From NCBI RefSeq assembly GCF_950066645.1, contig NZ_CATMFB010000006.1, forward strand, positions 148,659-212,658: a stretch of 64,000 bases of DNA, written 5' to 3'. Shown here piece by piece: positions 29,201 to 37,405 of the stretch. The DNA is from an uncultured Thalassolituus sp. (GTDB lineage Bacteria; Pseudomonadota; Gammaproteobacteria; Pseudomonadales; Oceanobacteraceae). The notes beneath the pieces were generated by a model. It saw only the letters and a list, made by a program, of their open reading frames with translations, did not search any database and was not told where the DNA came from. The position numbers were made by a program, and so were the translations under genes. Each line of letters opens with the position of its first letter. The stretch's first letter is position 1.

Positions 29201-29292
29201 ACAGCGGCATTACTAATGTCATTGCCTACCGCCTGCTGGATCTCAGTGGCACGCTGGAGCGCCTGCAGACGCGCTCGCACGACTTTCACTGA
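26230..29292 (+). CDS. dnaE2: Error-prone DNA polymerase DnaE2 (ImuC)
   Basis: The start chosen is the ATG at 26230 overlapping the imuB stop, giving 1020 residues; the frame is open further upstream but only inside imuB. A PHP domain (YSELHCLSNFSFLRGASHPE) opens the protein. The palm has GRGSAANSIVCYCL and the catalytic acidic motif PDIDIDFES (Asp373 and Asp375). QVAIVRPGPIHGDM and FPESHAASFA are typical of C-family enzymes. An OB-fold near 920-1000 (YLSGVVTCRQRPG...TLEDETG) ends it; the tau-binding tail of replicative DnaE is absent, as in DnaE2. It performs SOS-induced translesion synthesis. No terminator is obvious after it. Confidence 0.96.
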   Translation: MTEYSELHCLSNFSFLRGASHPEELVQRAAALGYRALALTDECSVAGVVCAHREIEEQQLDLQLIVGSEFRHPSGVYVLLAPDRQGYAELCTLITRCRRAATKGEYEFEPHMLAALTHCLLLWQPTPGQAAQWYPLLQKSFRPPESDRLWLLAERTLDEYDSDTYAPMRQLSSELSLPVVAASHVHMHHPDRQSLQDCLTAIRLNRPVASIRDRLFANGERHLRSARKLQRLYPQAWLQATQDITQRCRFHLSEIAYQYPTDSVPEGHQASDYLRELVNDGISKRFPQGASDSIRNTIEKELTLISQKGYEHYFITLYDIVRFARSRNIMCQGRGSAANSIVCYCLFLTEVNPEEVQLLFERFISAERHEPPDIDIDFESQRREEVIQHIYQRYGRDRAALAATVIRYRPRSALRDVAKALGLNSTEQEQLVSRYAGRYLGKDWMDHVFSQKPSPQQPLLRRLTEDILGFPRHLSQHVGGFVITEGLLPSLVPVENASMDDRTVIQWDKDDLETLGLMKVDILGLGMMTAIRRSLNHLKLSMSDIPRGDAATYRMLQKADSIGVFQVESRAQMNMLPRLKPRCYYDLVVQVAIVRPGPIHGDMVHPYLKRRNGDEAADYPLPELKPILERTYGVPLFQEQVIAFAMVAADFSAAEADQLRRSMASWRRKGHMHRLQQRLEENMLKKGFSPDYIQRIQRQLEGFGEYGFPESHAASFAQLVYITAWLKCHHPGVFLAALLNSQPMGFYSPAQLIHDARLHQVCVHPVDINHSQWDHHCQQDGSVRLGLRLVKGLTQNSAVRLTEQRPAEGYQSISQCVRRAALNRHEREALASAAAFQGLSEHRYHARWQVSDPGASYEAQTELFDQDSPQHHLWPLQAPDEVDNLLEDYASLGVTLGRHPMEVLREQGLLGSSVTASGLRQQAHGSECYLSGVVTCRQRPGTASGVTFVTLEDETGCANVVVWLATAKRQLQTLMHARLLQVYGKVEQDPDSGITNVIAYRLLDLSGTLERLQTRSHDFH

Positions 29293-29433
29293 CCCTCACA
29301 CAAAGTGGCGCATTATAACCAATTACAATTCCGGCCAAACCCGGCCTTAGATGCCCGGAAAGGGGTGTGAAAGGTATCAGATAGCGACACCCGCCGTTAT
29401 ATTGCGCCACCCGACACTATGGAGACGTTATGC

Positions 29434-31215
29434 ATGAAGCATTTAATTCTTACTGCCCTGGCGGGGGCAGCATTGGCCACCTCAGCCACCGCGATCGCGG
29501 GTAAATCCGACAAAGATCATCATCACGCTCACTTTGCTGGTAAGGCAGGATACGAAGTCTGGGCTTCCGACCAGTCAAATTCAGTCGCAGATGTTGCCTC
29601 CCGGGGCGTCGACGGCAGCTGGATATGGATCTGGGACTCCAGAGATATCAAGCGCCAGCTGCAGGGTGGCCCGGACGCTGTTGCAAAGCCATGCGGCCCA
29701 CAACTGCTGAACCCTCTGGCTTCTGGTCCGTGTAACCTGCTCGATGTTTTTCCGGGAACACTGACCGAGTTTGATGCCGACGGACAACCGACCGGCAATA
29801 CCCTCAGCGACCTGAATGGCTTCGGCCGTCTGCACGGCATGTTGCCGGACCCTCAGCAGCGCTACCTGAACGCTAATATGTTTGCTCCTTCCGGGGGTTA
29901 CGTCGGGATTATTGACCGGAAGACCAAAGCCGCTGTTGCGCTTTTCCGGGTGACCGGAACAGACGTTGCCGGGACAGACACCCGCAGCGTTCATATGTCT
30001 TTCTGGAGCGAAAAAGGCGATGCCCTGCTGATCGCTAACCTTCACGGCAAAGTACTTGAGCGCATCGACGTCGAACGGGACCGTTTCGGGCGGATTACAG
30101 ACGTCGCTTTTAATCGGACTGCCTCACTGGGCGTCGGCAAAAGCATGGCTGTAACCAGCTCAGCGACCGTATTCAAAGGCGCAAATGCCTGGGGTATGCC
30201 CCTGAAAGGCAGCATCACTGGTGATTACGATACCAGTGCCTTCAGCGATCTGACGCCTTCCGGCGCGTGCAAAGAAAATGGCTGCTCTTCGGGTGCCGAC
30301 GGCGCGCTTGGCGGACGTCCGAATAACGTTATTATCTGCCCGGTTGCCAGCAGTAACGAGCATGTTTACGTGACCCTGGGCGGCGGTGGTCTGCTGGTTG
30401 CTGATCACAGCACAACGCCAATGACCATTGTTGGGGAGTATGGCAATCATGTCATCAACGGTGCAGGCTGTGGTGGCGTTGAAGCCAACGGACAGATGTT
30501 TATCAATGCAGGTGTATCTGCTTCCGGTGCCGGGGCCACTCAGTCAGTATTTACCATGTACTCACTGCAGGACGCCGATTTCAACCAGCCACAGGCGGAA
30601 AACACACCGGCTCCGTTGACCCTGTTCAAAGATGCAACCAATACCAGCACCGGCGGGAATCAGGAAGGAGCCATCAGCGAAAACAGCTCTGGTCAGCTTC
30701 CCGGTATCACAACCCGCCGGGATGCTCATGGCGCGGCAGCAACCCGCAACGAACGCTACGTTCACAACGTTGACCGCATCCAGAATACGGTTGAAGTGTT
30801 CGACACCGTCAACCACACCCGCACCCACTATGATCTGACCTCCGCCGATGGTCAGGGGAATGGCGACGGGCCCTGCCTGGCGGCGTCAGTGAGTGACGAT
30901 GCTCAGTTACCGGCCAATGACCCGGCACCCGACCTGATGGAAATCACGCCTGACGGGAAATACTTTATGGTGGCACTGCGTGGCCCGACTCCAGTCTCAG
31001 TGACACACTCGGCGCAGGGTTCTTGCCCGGGCGTAGGAATTATCGAGATTACCGGCAATGGCCAGAGCGGTCGCCTGGCAGGCGTTCTGCGCTCAAGTAA
31101 TACCGTCGATAACGCCCCTGTCTCTGCACCGGGTGGACACGAGTACACCGGCGCGGAACGCAGCGATCCACACGCCGCCACCGTGATATCCAAACAACCA
31201 GTACGTATCCGCTAA
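29434..31215 (+). CDS. Secreted protein of unknown function, possible beta propeller
   Basis: The ATG at 29434 has GGAG nine bases upstream and opens directly into a signal peptide (MKHLILTALAGAALATSATAIAG), so it is preferred over the ATG at 29419; 593 residues. A His cluster (DKDHHHAHF) follows the cleavage site. The rest has repeated blocks of the type G-x-x-V-x-x-I-D-x-x-T and TPDGKYFMVALRG, like YVTN/quinoprotein-type propellers, and three or four Cys pairs. I do not recognise the family. It stands alone between dnaE2 and a bidirectional terminator. A periplasmic or exported metal/redox protein is conceivable but unsupported. Confidence 0.8.
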   Translation: MKHLILTALAGAALATSATAIAGKSDKDHHHAHFAGKAGYEVWASDQSNSVADVASRGVDGSWIWIWDSRDIKRQLQGGPDAVAKPCGPQLLNPLASGPCNLLDVFPGTLTEFDADGQPTGNTLSDLNGFGRLHGMLPDPQQRYLNANMFAPSGGYVGIIDRKTKAAVALFRVTGTDVAGTDTRSVHMSFWSEKGDALLIANLHGKVLERIDVERDRFGRITDVAFNRTASLGVGKSMAVTSSATVFKGANAWGMPLKGSITGDYDTSAFSDLTPSGACKENGCSSGADGALGGRPNNVIICPVASSNEHVYVTLGGGGLLVADHSTTPMTIVGEYGNHVINGAGCGGVEANGQMFINAGVSASGAGATQSVFTMYSLQDADFNQPQAENTPAPLTLFKDATNTSTGGNQEGAISENSSGQLPGITTRRDAHGAAATRNERYVHNVDRIQNTVEVFDTVNHTRTHYDLTSADGQGNGDGPCLAASVSDDAQLPANDPAPDLMEITPDGKYFMVALRGPTPVSVTHSAQGSCPGVGIIEITGNGQSGRLAGVLRSSNTVDNAPVSAPGGHEYTGAERSDPHAATVISKQPVRIR

Positions 31216-31222
31216 CAAAAAA

Positions 31223-31247
31223 GGCCGGTATCACACCGGCCTTTTTT
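31223..31247. terminator. Bidirectional terminator between convergent genes
   Basis: GGCCGGT/ACCGGCC stem with loop ATCAC, six T on the plus side and A-run AAAAAA on the other. It serves the secreted protein (plus) and the AmpG-like gene (minus). Confidence 0.92.
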
Positions 31248-32565
31248 ATCGGTTGCTGATCAGGTTCCGCGCCTGCAACAGGCGGATCAGCCACCAGAGA
31301 ATCACCAGGCTCGGCAGCACCATCAGAGTGGTCAGCACAAAGAACATTGCCCAATCGCCGTTCAGATAATCCACAACATAGCCACTGGCACCGGACACCG
31401 TCGTCCGCCCGAAGTTAGCGATAGACGCGAGCAATGCATACTGTGTCGCCGAAAACACCCGATCGGTGAGCAATGTGACAAAGCTCACCAAGACCACAGT
31501 CGCAAAGGCGCTGGTAAAACCGTCGGCGATCACAGCCAGAAGATAGAGACTTTCGAGCGGTCCGGAAACAGCAATCCAGGCAAACAGAAGATTGGTTGCT
31601 GCCATCGCGAGTCCTCCGATAAGGAGCCCCCTGAAGATTCCCAGACGCTGATTAAAATAAGCACCAATCAGACTGAAAACAATGGTGACCCACCAGGTCA
31701 CCATTTTCGAATAGGTTGCAATCTGAGCATCGCTGAACCCAATTTCCTTGTAGAAGGTAATCGACATTCTGCCCAGAAAAGCTTCGCCCATTTTAAAGGT
31801 AAACAGAAAGGACAGAAGCAACAGTACGACGGTACTGCCGTAGCGCGCCAGCAAAGCGCGGAAAGGTTCGATCAGAGTGAACTGCAACTGCGCCCGCAAT
31901 CCGAGCCCTGCAACCCGTGACTCAAGACGCTCGCGCCGGCGACTGTCTTTTTGCACGAACAGAACCACCAGACCGGTAATCAGCAGGCAGAACAGCGCCA
32001 TATATCCGAAAACACCCGCCCAGCTCATCCCGGCAAGTCCCTTCATATAAAATGCGGCTGCCCCAAGCAGGCTGTACCCTGTCCACCAGCCACTGGTCGC
32101 AAAGGCCGCAGCGTAAGGAATAAGATGCTCTTCGGCGTCCGGGTCAAAACTGTCTACGCGAAAGCCATCAATGGCAATATCACAGGTCGCTGACGCCAGC
32201 GCGATCGACATAGCAAGCAGGCTCAGCCAGAGCATATCCGCCTGCGGAGAAATCAGACTGATGCCCCAGCACGCCAGAGTCATCAGCAGAAGCAGAAAGA
32301 CAATCCAGGATTTCCGGTCGCCCAGTCTGCTGAACAGCGGCAGGCGGAAGCCATCCACCAGAGGCGCCCAGAGAAAGTTAATCGCGTAGACGAAAAAAAT
32401 AGAACCGAACAGACCAATGCTGGTGCGTGACAGCCCGGCATCGGTCAGCCAGCCCGTCATCGCCGAGCCGATCAGAACCCAGGGGAACCCACTACAGATA
32501 CCCAGCAGAAAAATCATCCGCAGTCGGGGCTCTTTAATCAGCTGCGTCAGCGGTAGCCCGCTCAT
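31246..32565 (-). CDS. MFS permease, AmpG-like
   Basis: From the ATG at 32565 the protein has 439 residues; the upstream ATG at 32622 lies inside yajQ and would add a polar tail. About 12-14 membrane helices are visible. The start SGLPLTQLIKEPRLRMIFLLGICSGFPWVL, the loop RLGDRKSW and the segment ATCDIAIDGFRVD closely follow the AmpG family, which imports anhydro-muropeptides from the periplasm for cell-wall recycling. AmpG-like carriers for other compounds exist, so the substrate is inferred. It starts 10 nt after the yajQ stop, probably in one transcript; the ribosome binding site is poor. Confidence 0.85.
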   Translation of the reverse strand: MSGLPLTQLIKEPRLRMIFLLGICSGFPWVLIGSAMTGWLTDAGLSRTSIGLFGSIFFVYAINFLWAPLVDGFRLPLFSRLGDRKSWIVFLLLLMTLACWGISLISPQADMLWLSLLAMSIALASATCDIAIDGFRVDSFDPDAEEHLIPYAAAFATSGWWTGYSLLGAAAFYMKGLAGMSWAGVFGYMALFCLLITGLVVLFVQKDSRRRERLESRVAGLGLRAQLQFTLIEPFRALLARYGSTVVLLLLSFLFTFKMGEAFLGRMSITFYKEIGFSDAQIATYSKMVTWWVTIVFSLIGAYFNQRLGIFRGLLIGGLAMAATNLLFAWIAVSGPLESLYLLAVIADGFTSAFATVVLVSFVTLLTDRVFSATQYALLASIANFGRTTVSGASGYVVDYLNGDWAMFFVLTTLMVLPSLVILWWLIRLLQARNLISNR

Positions 32566-32575
32566 AAAAAAGAAA

Positions 32576-33061
32576 TCAGTCTTTGAAGTTTTTGAAAGCC
32601 AGAGGCATATCAATGCTCTCATCGCTACGGAACAGCGCCATCACTTCCTGCAGATCATCGCGCTTTTTACCGGTGACCCGCACCGTATCGCCCTGAATGC
32701 TGGCCTGCACTTTAATCTTGCTGTCCTTCACCGACTTCACCATTTTTTTGCCCAGTTCTTTGTCGATTCCCTGGCGCATGGTGGCATTCACTTTGATCTG
32801 CTTTCCGGCACCCTGAGGCTCAGAAAACTCGAGACAGTTCACTTTGATACCACGTTTGGTCATAGCGCCCATCAGCATCGACTTCATCTGCTCGATCTGC
32901 ATTTTGTTGTCGGCGGTCATAACCACCACAAATTCCTTCAGCTCGAAACTGGCATCAACGCCACGGAAATCAAAACGTGTGCTGAGTTCACGGTTCGCCT
33001 GATCAACAGAGTTCTGGGCTTCGTGCTTATCGACTTCGGATACGACGTCAAACGATGGCAT
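32576..33061 (-). CDS. yajQ: YajQ family nucleotide-binding protein
   Basis: The ATG at 33061 has AGGAG seven bases upstream and starts MPSFDVVSEVDKHEAQNSVD, the family N-terminus; the reading frame is open further upstream but without support. It has 161 residues. YajQ (DUF520) is a small soluble protein with two RNP-like ferredoxin folds. Homologues bind nucleotides, and in Xanthomonas a relative is a c-di-GMP effector. Given the many c-di-GMP genes in this window that role is worth noting but is inference. Confidence 0.95.
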   Translation of the reverse strand: MPSFDVVSEVDKHEAQNSVDQANRELSTRFDFRGVDASFELKEFVVVMTADNKMQIEQMKSMLMGAMTKRGIKVNCLEFSEPQGAGKQIKVNATMRQGIDKELGKKMVKSVKDSKIKVQASIQGDTVRVTGKKRDDLQEVMALFRSDESIDMPLAFKNFKD

Positions 33062-33192
33062 GTTTAATCTCCTGTAAATCGCGACATTGTATACCTTCTG
33101 CCGGACAGTTTGGCAAACCAGCCGGAACTGGCACTTCTGCCGGCAGCAACTAATCTTTATGGCAGACATGTCTAACGGAGGCCGCGGGCCTG

Positions 33193-34242
33193 ATGGAAAC
33201 CACCAAACTGCCACTGCATGGCCCCGGCCTGTATTACTTTGCACTGACCGGCAGCCGTGATCAGCCCATATTTCAGTCGGTATTTGAGTACGACTACGCC
33301 ACCCGTATTCTCGGTCACATAGAAGGTACTACCCTGCTTGCGTGGGTATTTACCGACCACGAAATCCATTGCGTACTGGATTGCCGACGCGACTGGCCAC
33401 ACGTGCTGGATGACATCCGTGACGCCTTTGCAGAGCAGCATGAGCGCCTCTGGCACAAAGCACGTCAGGTGATTTCTGAGCAGGGTACCGTACTGCTGAT
33501 CGACGAACAGGCACACCTGGTTGACCTGATTATTCAACTTCACAGTCTGCCAGTCGCACGTCGTCAGGTGGCCGACGCCAGTCTGTACCCCTGGAGTAGC
33601 GATCACTACTACCGTACGCCAACACCACCGGCCTGGACAGACACCGGCCGCATGCTCAACCTGCTCTGTCAGACGCGGCATAACCGGGCACAACGCTACG
33701 AAGCCACCATGGAACAGTACGATATTCCTCAGCTGGACTTACAGCAGGGCAATCATCCGACCTATCTGGCGCTGGCACGTGACGAATTTGTGACCCAGCA
33801 CCTGCGCAATACCGCCATTGCCGCCTCACGTCGCAGTACCGAAGAACTCCAGCGACTGCGCGACGATGCCATCGGACTGGTCGCCGATCGCTTCAGTCTC
33901 AGTCGCGATGACATGCTCGACCGCAACAACCGCAGACAATATCTGCGGCTGATGCCCCTCGTCATTATGCTGCTGCATGAACGCGGACTCTGTGACGAAG
34001 CGATCGCTGAGCTGATTGGTGAAGACGACTCTCTGATCCCGCTATGGTTGCGCGGCGTCGAGGGAGATCACTCTCCTGCTCTGCTGAAAAAACTGCGTCA
34101 GCTCTGGTCTCCGGAACTGCCATCTATGACCCAGACACAAACAACAGAGGCCAGCGCAGCGAACGAAACAGACAGCGACCCGGGGGAAGCTCTGGACGCA
34201 GAAAACGGACTTTCTTCAGGTGCCCTCGCTCAGGGGGAATGA
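33193..34242 (+). CDS. REP-associated tyrosine transposase-like protein, catalytic motifs lost
   Basis: A 349-residue protein. The N-terminal 150 residues follow the Y1 transposase of the RAYT group: GPGLYYFALTGSRDQPIF (usually YHVTxRGNxRxxIF), a helix, then LAWVFTDHEIHCVL (usually AYVLMxNHVHLLL) and LYPWSSDHYY (usually YxWSSxxAY). The HUH motif is broken (HEIH instead of HxH), and the catalytic Tyr region reads LIIQLHSLP where RYIHLNP is normal. So it is probably catalytically dead. Residues about 215-290 resemble the DnaA C-terminal-like DNA-binding domain present in some RAYTs. The tail is acidic and low complexity. The frame is intact, with ACGGAGG upstream (33175-33181), suggesting a retained, possibly regulatory, DNA-binding protein. 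Confidence 0.75.
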   Translation: METTKLPLHGPGLYYFALTGSRDQPIFQSVFEYDYATRILGHIEGTTLLAWVFTDHEIHCVLDCRRDWPHVLDDIRDAFAEQHERLWHKARQVISEQGTVLLIDEQAHLVDLIIQLHSLPVARRQVADASLYPWSSDHYYRTPTPPAWTDTGRMLNLLCQTRHNRAQRYEATMEQYDIPQLDLQQGNHPTYLALARDEFVTQHLRNTAIAASRRSTEELQRLRDDAIGLVADRFSLSRDDMLDRNNRRQYLRLMPLVIMLLHERGLCDEAIAELIGEDDSLIPLWLRGVEGDHSPALLKKLRQLWSPELPSMTQTQTTEASAANETDSDPGEALDAENGLSSGALAQGE

Positions 34243-34267
34243 CTCGCCTCTCCCGCCTGCCTATAAT
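34239..34267 (+). promoter_or_regulatory. Candidate promoter of a leaderless panE transcript
   Basis: A perfect TATAAT at 34262-34267 lies 17 nt from ATGACT (34239-34244, four of six to TTGACA). Transcription would start about six or seven bases after the -10, which is the A of the panE ATG at 34274. No Shine-Dalgarno is present. Confidence 0.55.
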
Positions 34268-34273
34268 CGTCTG

Positions 34274-35137
34274 ATGACTCAGACAATCGGCATTATAGGT
34301 ACTGGTGCGCTAGGCACCCTGATGGCCTGGCACTGGCGCCAGACCGAACTGTATGCCGCGCGGCGTTCTTCCGACAATCCTCCGTTTGTTATCCTGACTG
34401 GCGATGACCTGCACGAATTCCAGGCAATGCCCTGGCAGGGTGAATCCCTCGATTGGCTGGTTGTCTGCACCAAGGCATCCGATGCGCTGGAGGCGCTCCA
34501 ACAGCGACAGGCCTGGCTGGGCCGTGTCGACCACTTACTGTTGTTACAGAACGGCATGGGACAGCAACAGCAGGTGGCTGACTGGCTGGCCAGACAGCCA
34601 TTGGCACCCACACTCTGGGCTGCGGTATCCACCGAAGGCGCTTACCGAACAGAGACAGGTCAGGTGGTATACGCCGGCAAGGGACACACGCATGCTGGCA
34701 GGTGGTCAGAATCAGACATCGAAACGACCGTAGCGCTGCCTCCCGGGGTGCTGCCCGCCGCAGATATCCGCGAGCGTATGCTGGCCAAACTGGCCATCAA
34801 TGCCATCATCAACCCGCTGACTGGTTACTATCGCTGCCACAATGGAGAACTGTTAACTGAGCCTGACCGACGCCGCCATTTCGAACGCCTGTCAGAGGAA
34901 GTAGCAGACTTCTACCAGCTGCAGGGCTGGTGCAGCCAACTGGATATCCGGCAGCAGGCACTGTCTGTTGCGGAAGCCACTGCGAGAAACAAATCCTCCA
35001 CCCTCCAGGACATTCTTGCTGGCCGGCCGAATGAACTCCCTTACATTTGTGGCTACCTGCTGGCCGAAGCCGCCGGGAACAGGCATGATCTTCCCGTGAC
35101 CCAAGATCTGTATCAGCAACTGACCAGCGGAGCCTGA
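34274..35137 (+). CDS. panE: Ketopantoate reductase family protein
   Basis: It reduces 2-dehydropantoate to pantoate with NADPH in pantothenate/CoA synthesis. It has 287 residues from the ATG at 34274, opening MTQTIGIIGTGALGTLMAW, with the GxGxxG nucleotide loop near 8-13. The later KLAINAIINPLTGYYRCHNGEL contains the family Lys and Asn residues of the active site. The frame continues upstream, but that part overlaps the previous gene and has no start signal. It is somewhat short and diverged, so a PanE paralogue acting on another 2-oxo acid is possible. It starts 31 nt after the transposase-like gene. Confidence 0.88.
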   Translation: MTQTIGIIGTGALGTLMAWHWRQTELYAARRSSDNPPFVILTGDDLHEFQAMPWQGESLDWLVVCTKASDALEALQQRQAWLGRVDHLLLLQNGMGQQQQVADWLARQPLAPTLWAAVSTEGAYRTETGQVVYAGKGHTHAGRWSESDIETTVALPPGVLPAADIRERMLAKLAINAIINPLTGYYRCHNGELLTEPDRRRHFERLSEEVADFYQLQGWCSQLDIRQQALSVAEATARNKSSTLQDILAGRPNELPYICGYLLAEAAGNRHDLPVTQDLYQQLTSGA

Positions 35138-35167
35138 CGTGATGCAACAAGGGACCCCGGAGATATG

Positions 35168-37120
35168 ATGCTCGCCCGCCAGAAATCTATGCTGGCCATG
35201 GTGACCGTCTGCGCTCTGGTGATCATCATTTCGACGCTTGCTTATATGCTGGCCGCAGAGCGTGTCGGCCGGGAGCATCTTGCCCCCGAGGTCAGTCGTA
35301 TATTTTCCGAAATGATGCAGACAGCGATCAGTCATCACGAAGATGATCTGCCCATGCTGCAGAGCATGATGCACCGGATGACTCAGCACTATCAGGTTCC
35401 GGAAGTTGCCCTCTATAACCGCGATGGAGAGCGTGTTGCACACAGTCACACCGGTCGTGACATCGTTCTGTATCCCCCGCTGCTCGCACAACTGCCAGAA
35501 ACCGTGCCCGCAGTACGCTATATCCTGAGAGGCAGTTCATCAGAGCTGGTACTGGTCGTCAGAAACAACGTATCTCTGCCCGAGTTTTTCTACCTTGATA
35601 CTCTGACCACCAGCTTAGTGATCATGACGATATCAACAATTCTCGTGTTCGCTATGTATGTGCTGACCCGCCACTGGCAACAGATGCCCTATGAGCACCT
35701 GCTCGAAAATATCCGCAACGCCACAGAAAACACGACCGATGAGCGCATAACCATTCAGGCAAAAGACCCGGACCTTAAACCTTTGATTCAGGCACTTAAT
35801 GATCTGTTCTGGCGCCGCAATCAACGTACCCAGCATCTGAAAACGGCGCACCAGCAGGCGGAGCGTGCACGTCTCAGAGCCACCCGGTTATCCACTGAAA
35901 CCCGTCAGATGAACGAAGATCTGGCACGTGAGGTATCGGTACGACGCAGCATTGAAGTACAGCTGAAAAATACCCAGTCACTGCTCGACGGTATTCTCAA
36001 CGCCATGCCCTCTGCGCTGTTTGCTCTGGATGCCCGCAACCGCATCGTGCAGTGCAACGAGCAGGCCGGAGAATGGCTTGGCAGGGAACACGCACAGCTG
36101 ATCGGCCTGCCACTGATGCCTCTGATTCCCGAACTCGAAGGGCTGGAGCTACCGGACTCTCCTGCACAGTCTCCCAACCTGATCAAAACAGAACGCCTGC
36201 CCGTGAGCAGTTTTGTACGCCCTATGGTCACCGACGTACTGACCTACCCGCTTCCTGCTGGTCAACAAGCGAGACTGGTGATTCGTATTGACGATGTCAG
36301 TGCCCGCACCAGAATGGAAGAAATGATGGTCCAGACAGAAAAAATGATGACGGTTGGCGGGCTGGCAGCCGGTATGGCACACGAGATCAATAACCCACTC
36401 GGCGCCATCCTGCAGAACCTGCAGAACAGCCGTCGCCGTCTTGATCCCGAATTACCGGCCAACCAGAGAATCGCCGATCAGCTAGGCCTCAACCTGCCAC
36501 TGATGAATGAATATCTGGTCCAGAGAGGCATATTTAAGTTCTATGATCATATTCAGAGTGCCGGTGAGCGGGCGGCAGGCATCGTGGCAAACATGCTGCA
36601 GTTCTCGCGGAACGATCATCTGCAGAAGCGGGATATCCGCGTCAGCGAACTGATCGAAACGACCCTGAACATTGCCCGGAACGACCTGGCCATGCGTCAT
36701 ATTGATCTTGAGCTGGATGAACAGATCGGTGACCTGACCGTGCATTGCGTCCCCAGTGAAATCGAGCAGGTGCTCCTTAACCTGCTGCGCAACGCGCAAC
36801 AGGCAATGGAAGACTACCACCCTGAGCAGGAGCCTCACTGGCGGCCCCGTGTCAGTATCCGCACGTCGAAGCGCCTGGATATGCTCTGTCTCACCATCGA
36901 AGACAACGGACCGGGGATTCCTGCCGACAAGGCTCCACATATCTTCGAACCTTTCTACACCACTAAAGAAGTTGGTGAAGGGACCGGCCTCGGGCTGTCC
37001 GTGTCTTACTTTATCGTAACCGCCCATCACCAGGGCGAACTGGCGTACCACCCCTCACGCGGCCCACATGGCGCCTGCTTCGAGTTATGTTTGCCATTAC
37101 TCGACATGTCTCCTGCTTGA
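35168..37120 (+). CDS. Membrane sensor histidine kinase with PAS domain
   Basis: GGAG at 35159-35162 favours the ATG at 35168 over the one at 35165; about 650 residues. A helix at about 8-28, a periplasmic region of about 110 residues and a second helix (near 145-165) are followed by a HAMP-like segment, a coiled coil and a PAS domain (about 270-375). The phospho-acceptor His is about 405 in GMAHEINNPLGAILQNLQNS. An extra helical insert (about 425-460) separates it from the rest of the dimerisation domain. The ATPase part has LLNLLRNAQQAM, DNGPGIP and GEGTGLGLSVS. No response regulator is adjacent, so it is an orphan kinase; its input is unknown. Confidence 0.93.
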   Translation: MLARQKSMLAMVTVCALVIIISTLAYMLAAERVGREHLAPEVSRIFSEMMQTAISHHEDDLPMLQSMMHRMTQHYQVPEVALYNRDGERVAHSHTGRDIVLYPPLLAQLPETVPAVRYILRGSSSELVLVVRNNVSLPEFFYLDTLTTSLVIMTISTILVFAMYVLTRHWQQMPYEHLLENIRNATENTTDERITIQAKDPDLKPLIQALNDLFWRRNQRTQHLKTAHQQAERARLRATRLSTETRQMNEDLAREVSVRRSIEVQLKNTQSLLDGILNAMPSALFALDARNRIVQCNEQAGEWLGREHAQLIGLPLMPLIPELEGLELPDSPAQSPNLIKTERLPVSSFVRPMVTDVLTYPLPAGQQARLVIRIDDVSARTRMEEMMVQTEKMMTVGGLAAGMAHEINNPLGAILQNLQNSRRRLDPELPANQRIADQLGLNLPLMNEYLVQRGIFKFYDHIQSAGERAAGIVANMLQFSRNDHLQKRDIRVSELIETTLNIARNDLAMRHIDLELDEQIGDLTVHCVPSEIEQVLLNLLRNAQQAMEDYHPEQEPHWRPRVSIRTSKRLDMLCLTIEDNGPGIPADKAPHIFEPFYTTKEVGEGTGLGLSVSYFIVTAHHQGELAYHPSRGPHGACFELCLPLLDMSPA

Positions 37121-37157
37121 CCACTCCTGTCGCAGCCGGTACTCTGCGCCCGAATTC

Positions 37158-37340
37158 AGGTGCTCTGTGCATTATTTGTTCAGAGTTAAACGGGAAGTTT
37201 GGTGCGCTCTGCAAAACCAACGCTGCCCCCGCAACGGTGATCGACCATAGTACTGACAGAATGCCACTGTGCTCAGCATGGGAAGGCGTCAGTACAGAGC
37301 ACTAAGTGCTCAGGTCGTCAGCCCGGATACCGGCCTGAAG
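37158..37340 (+). ncRNA. Cobalamin (B12) riboswitch
   Basis: The conserved elements appear in order: GTTAAACGGGAAG near 37185-37197, CTGCCCCCGCAACGGTGA near 37223-37240, GCCACTG at 37263-37269, GGGAAGGCG near 37280-37288, and the B12 box AGCCCGGATACCGGCC at 37320-37335. It sits in the 254-nt gap before a BtuB-like gene. Binding of adenosylcobalamin or a relative is expected to shut off the operon. The P1 boundaries given are approximate. Confidence 0.95.
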
Positions 37341-37366
37341 CTGATTAACCGATGTTGCGGAGGGCG

Positions 37367-37405
37367 ATGGGTCGGTGGTGTACGCTATCCCGTACGCTTC
37401 CATGA
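37367..37405 (+). CDS. 12-codon leader ORF, possibly coupled to btuB
   Basis: ATG at 37367 follows GGAGGG (37359-37364). The ORF encodes MGRWCTLSRTLP and its TGA overlaps the in-frame btuB ATG at 37402 (ATGA). That arrangement allows translational coupling and explains why btuB has no ribosome binding site of its own there. Very short and unproven. Confidence 0.35.
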   Translation: MGRWCTLSRTLP

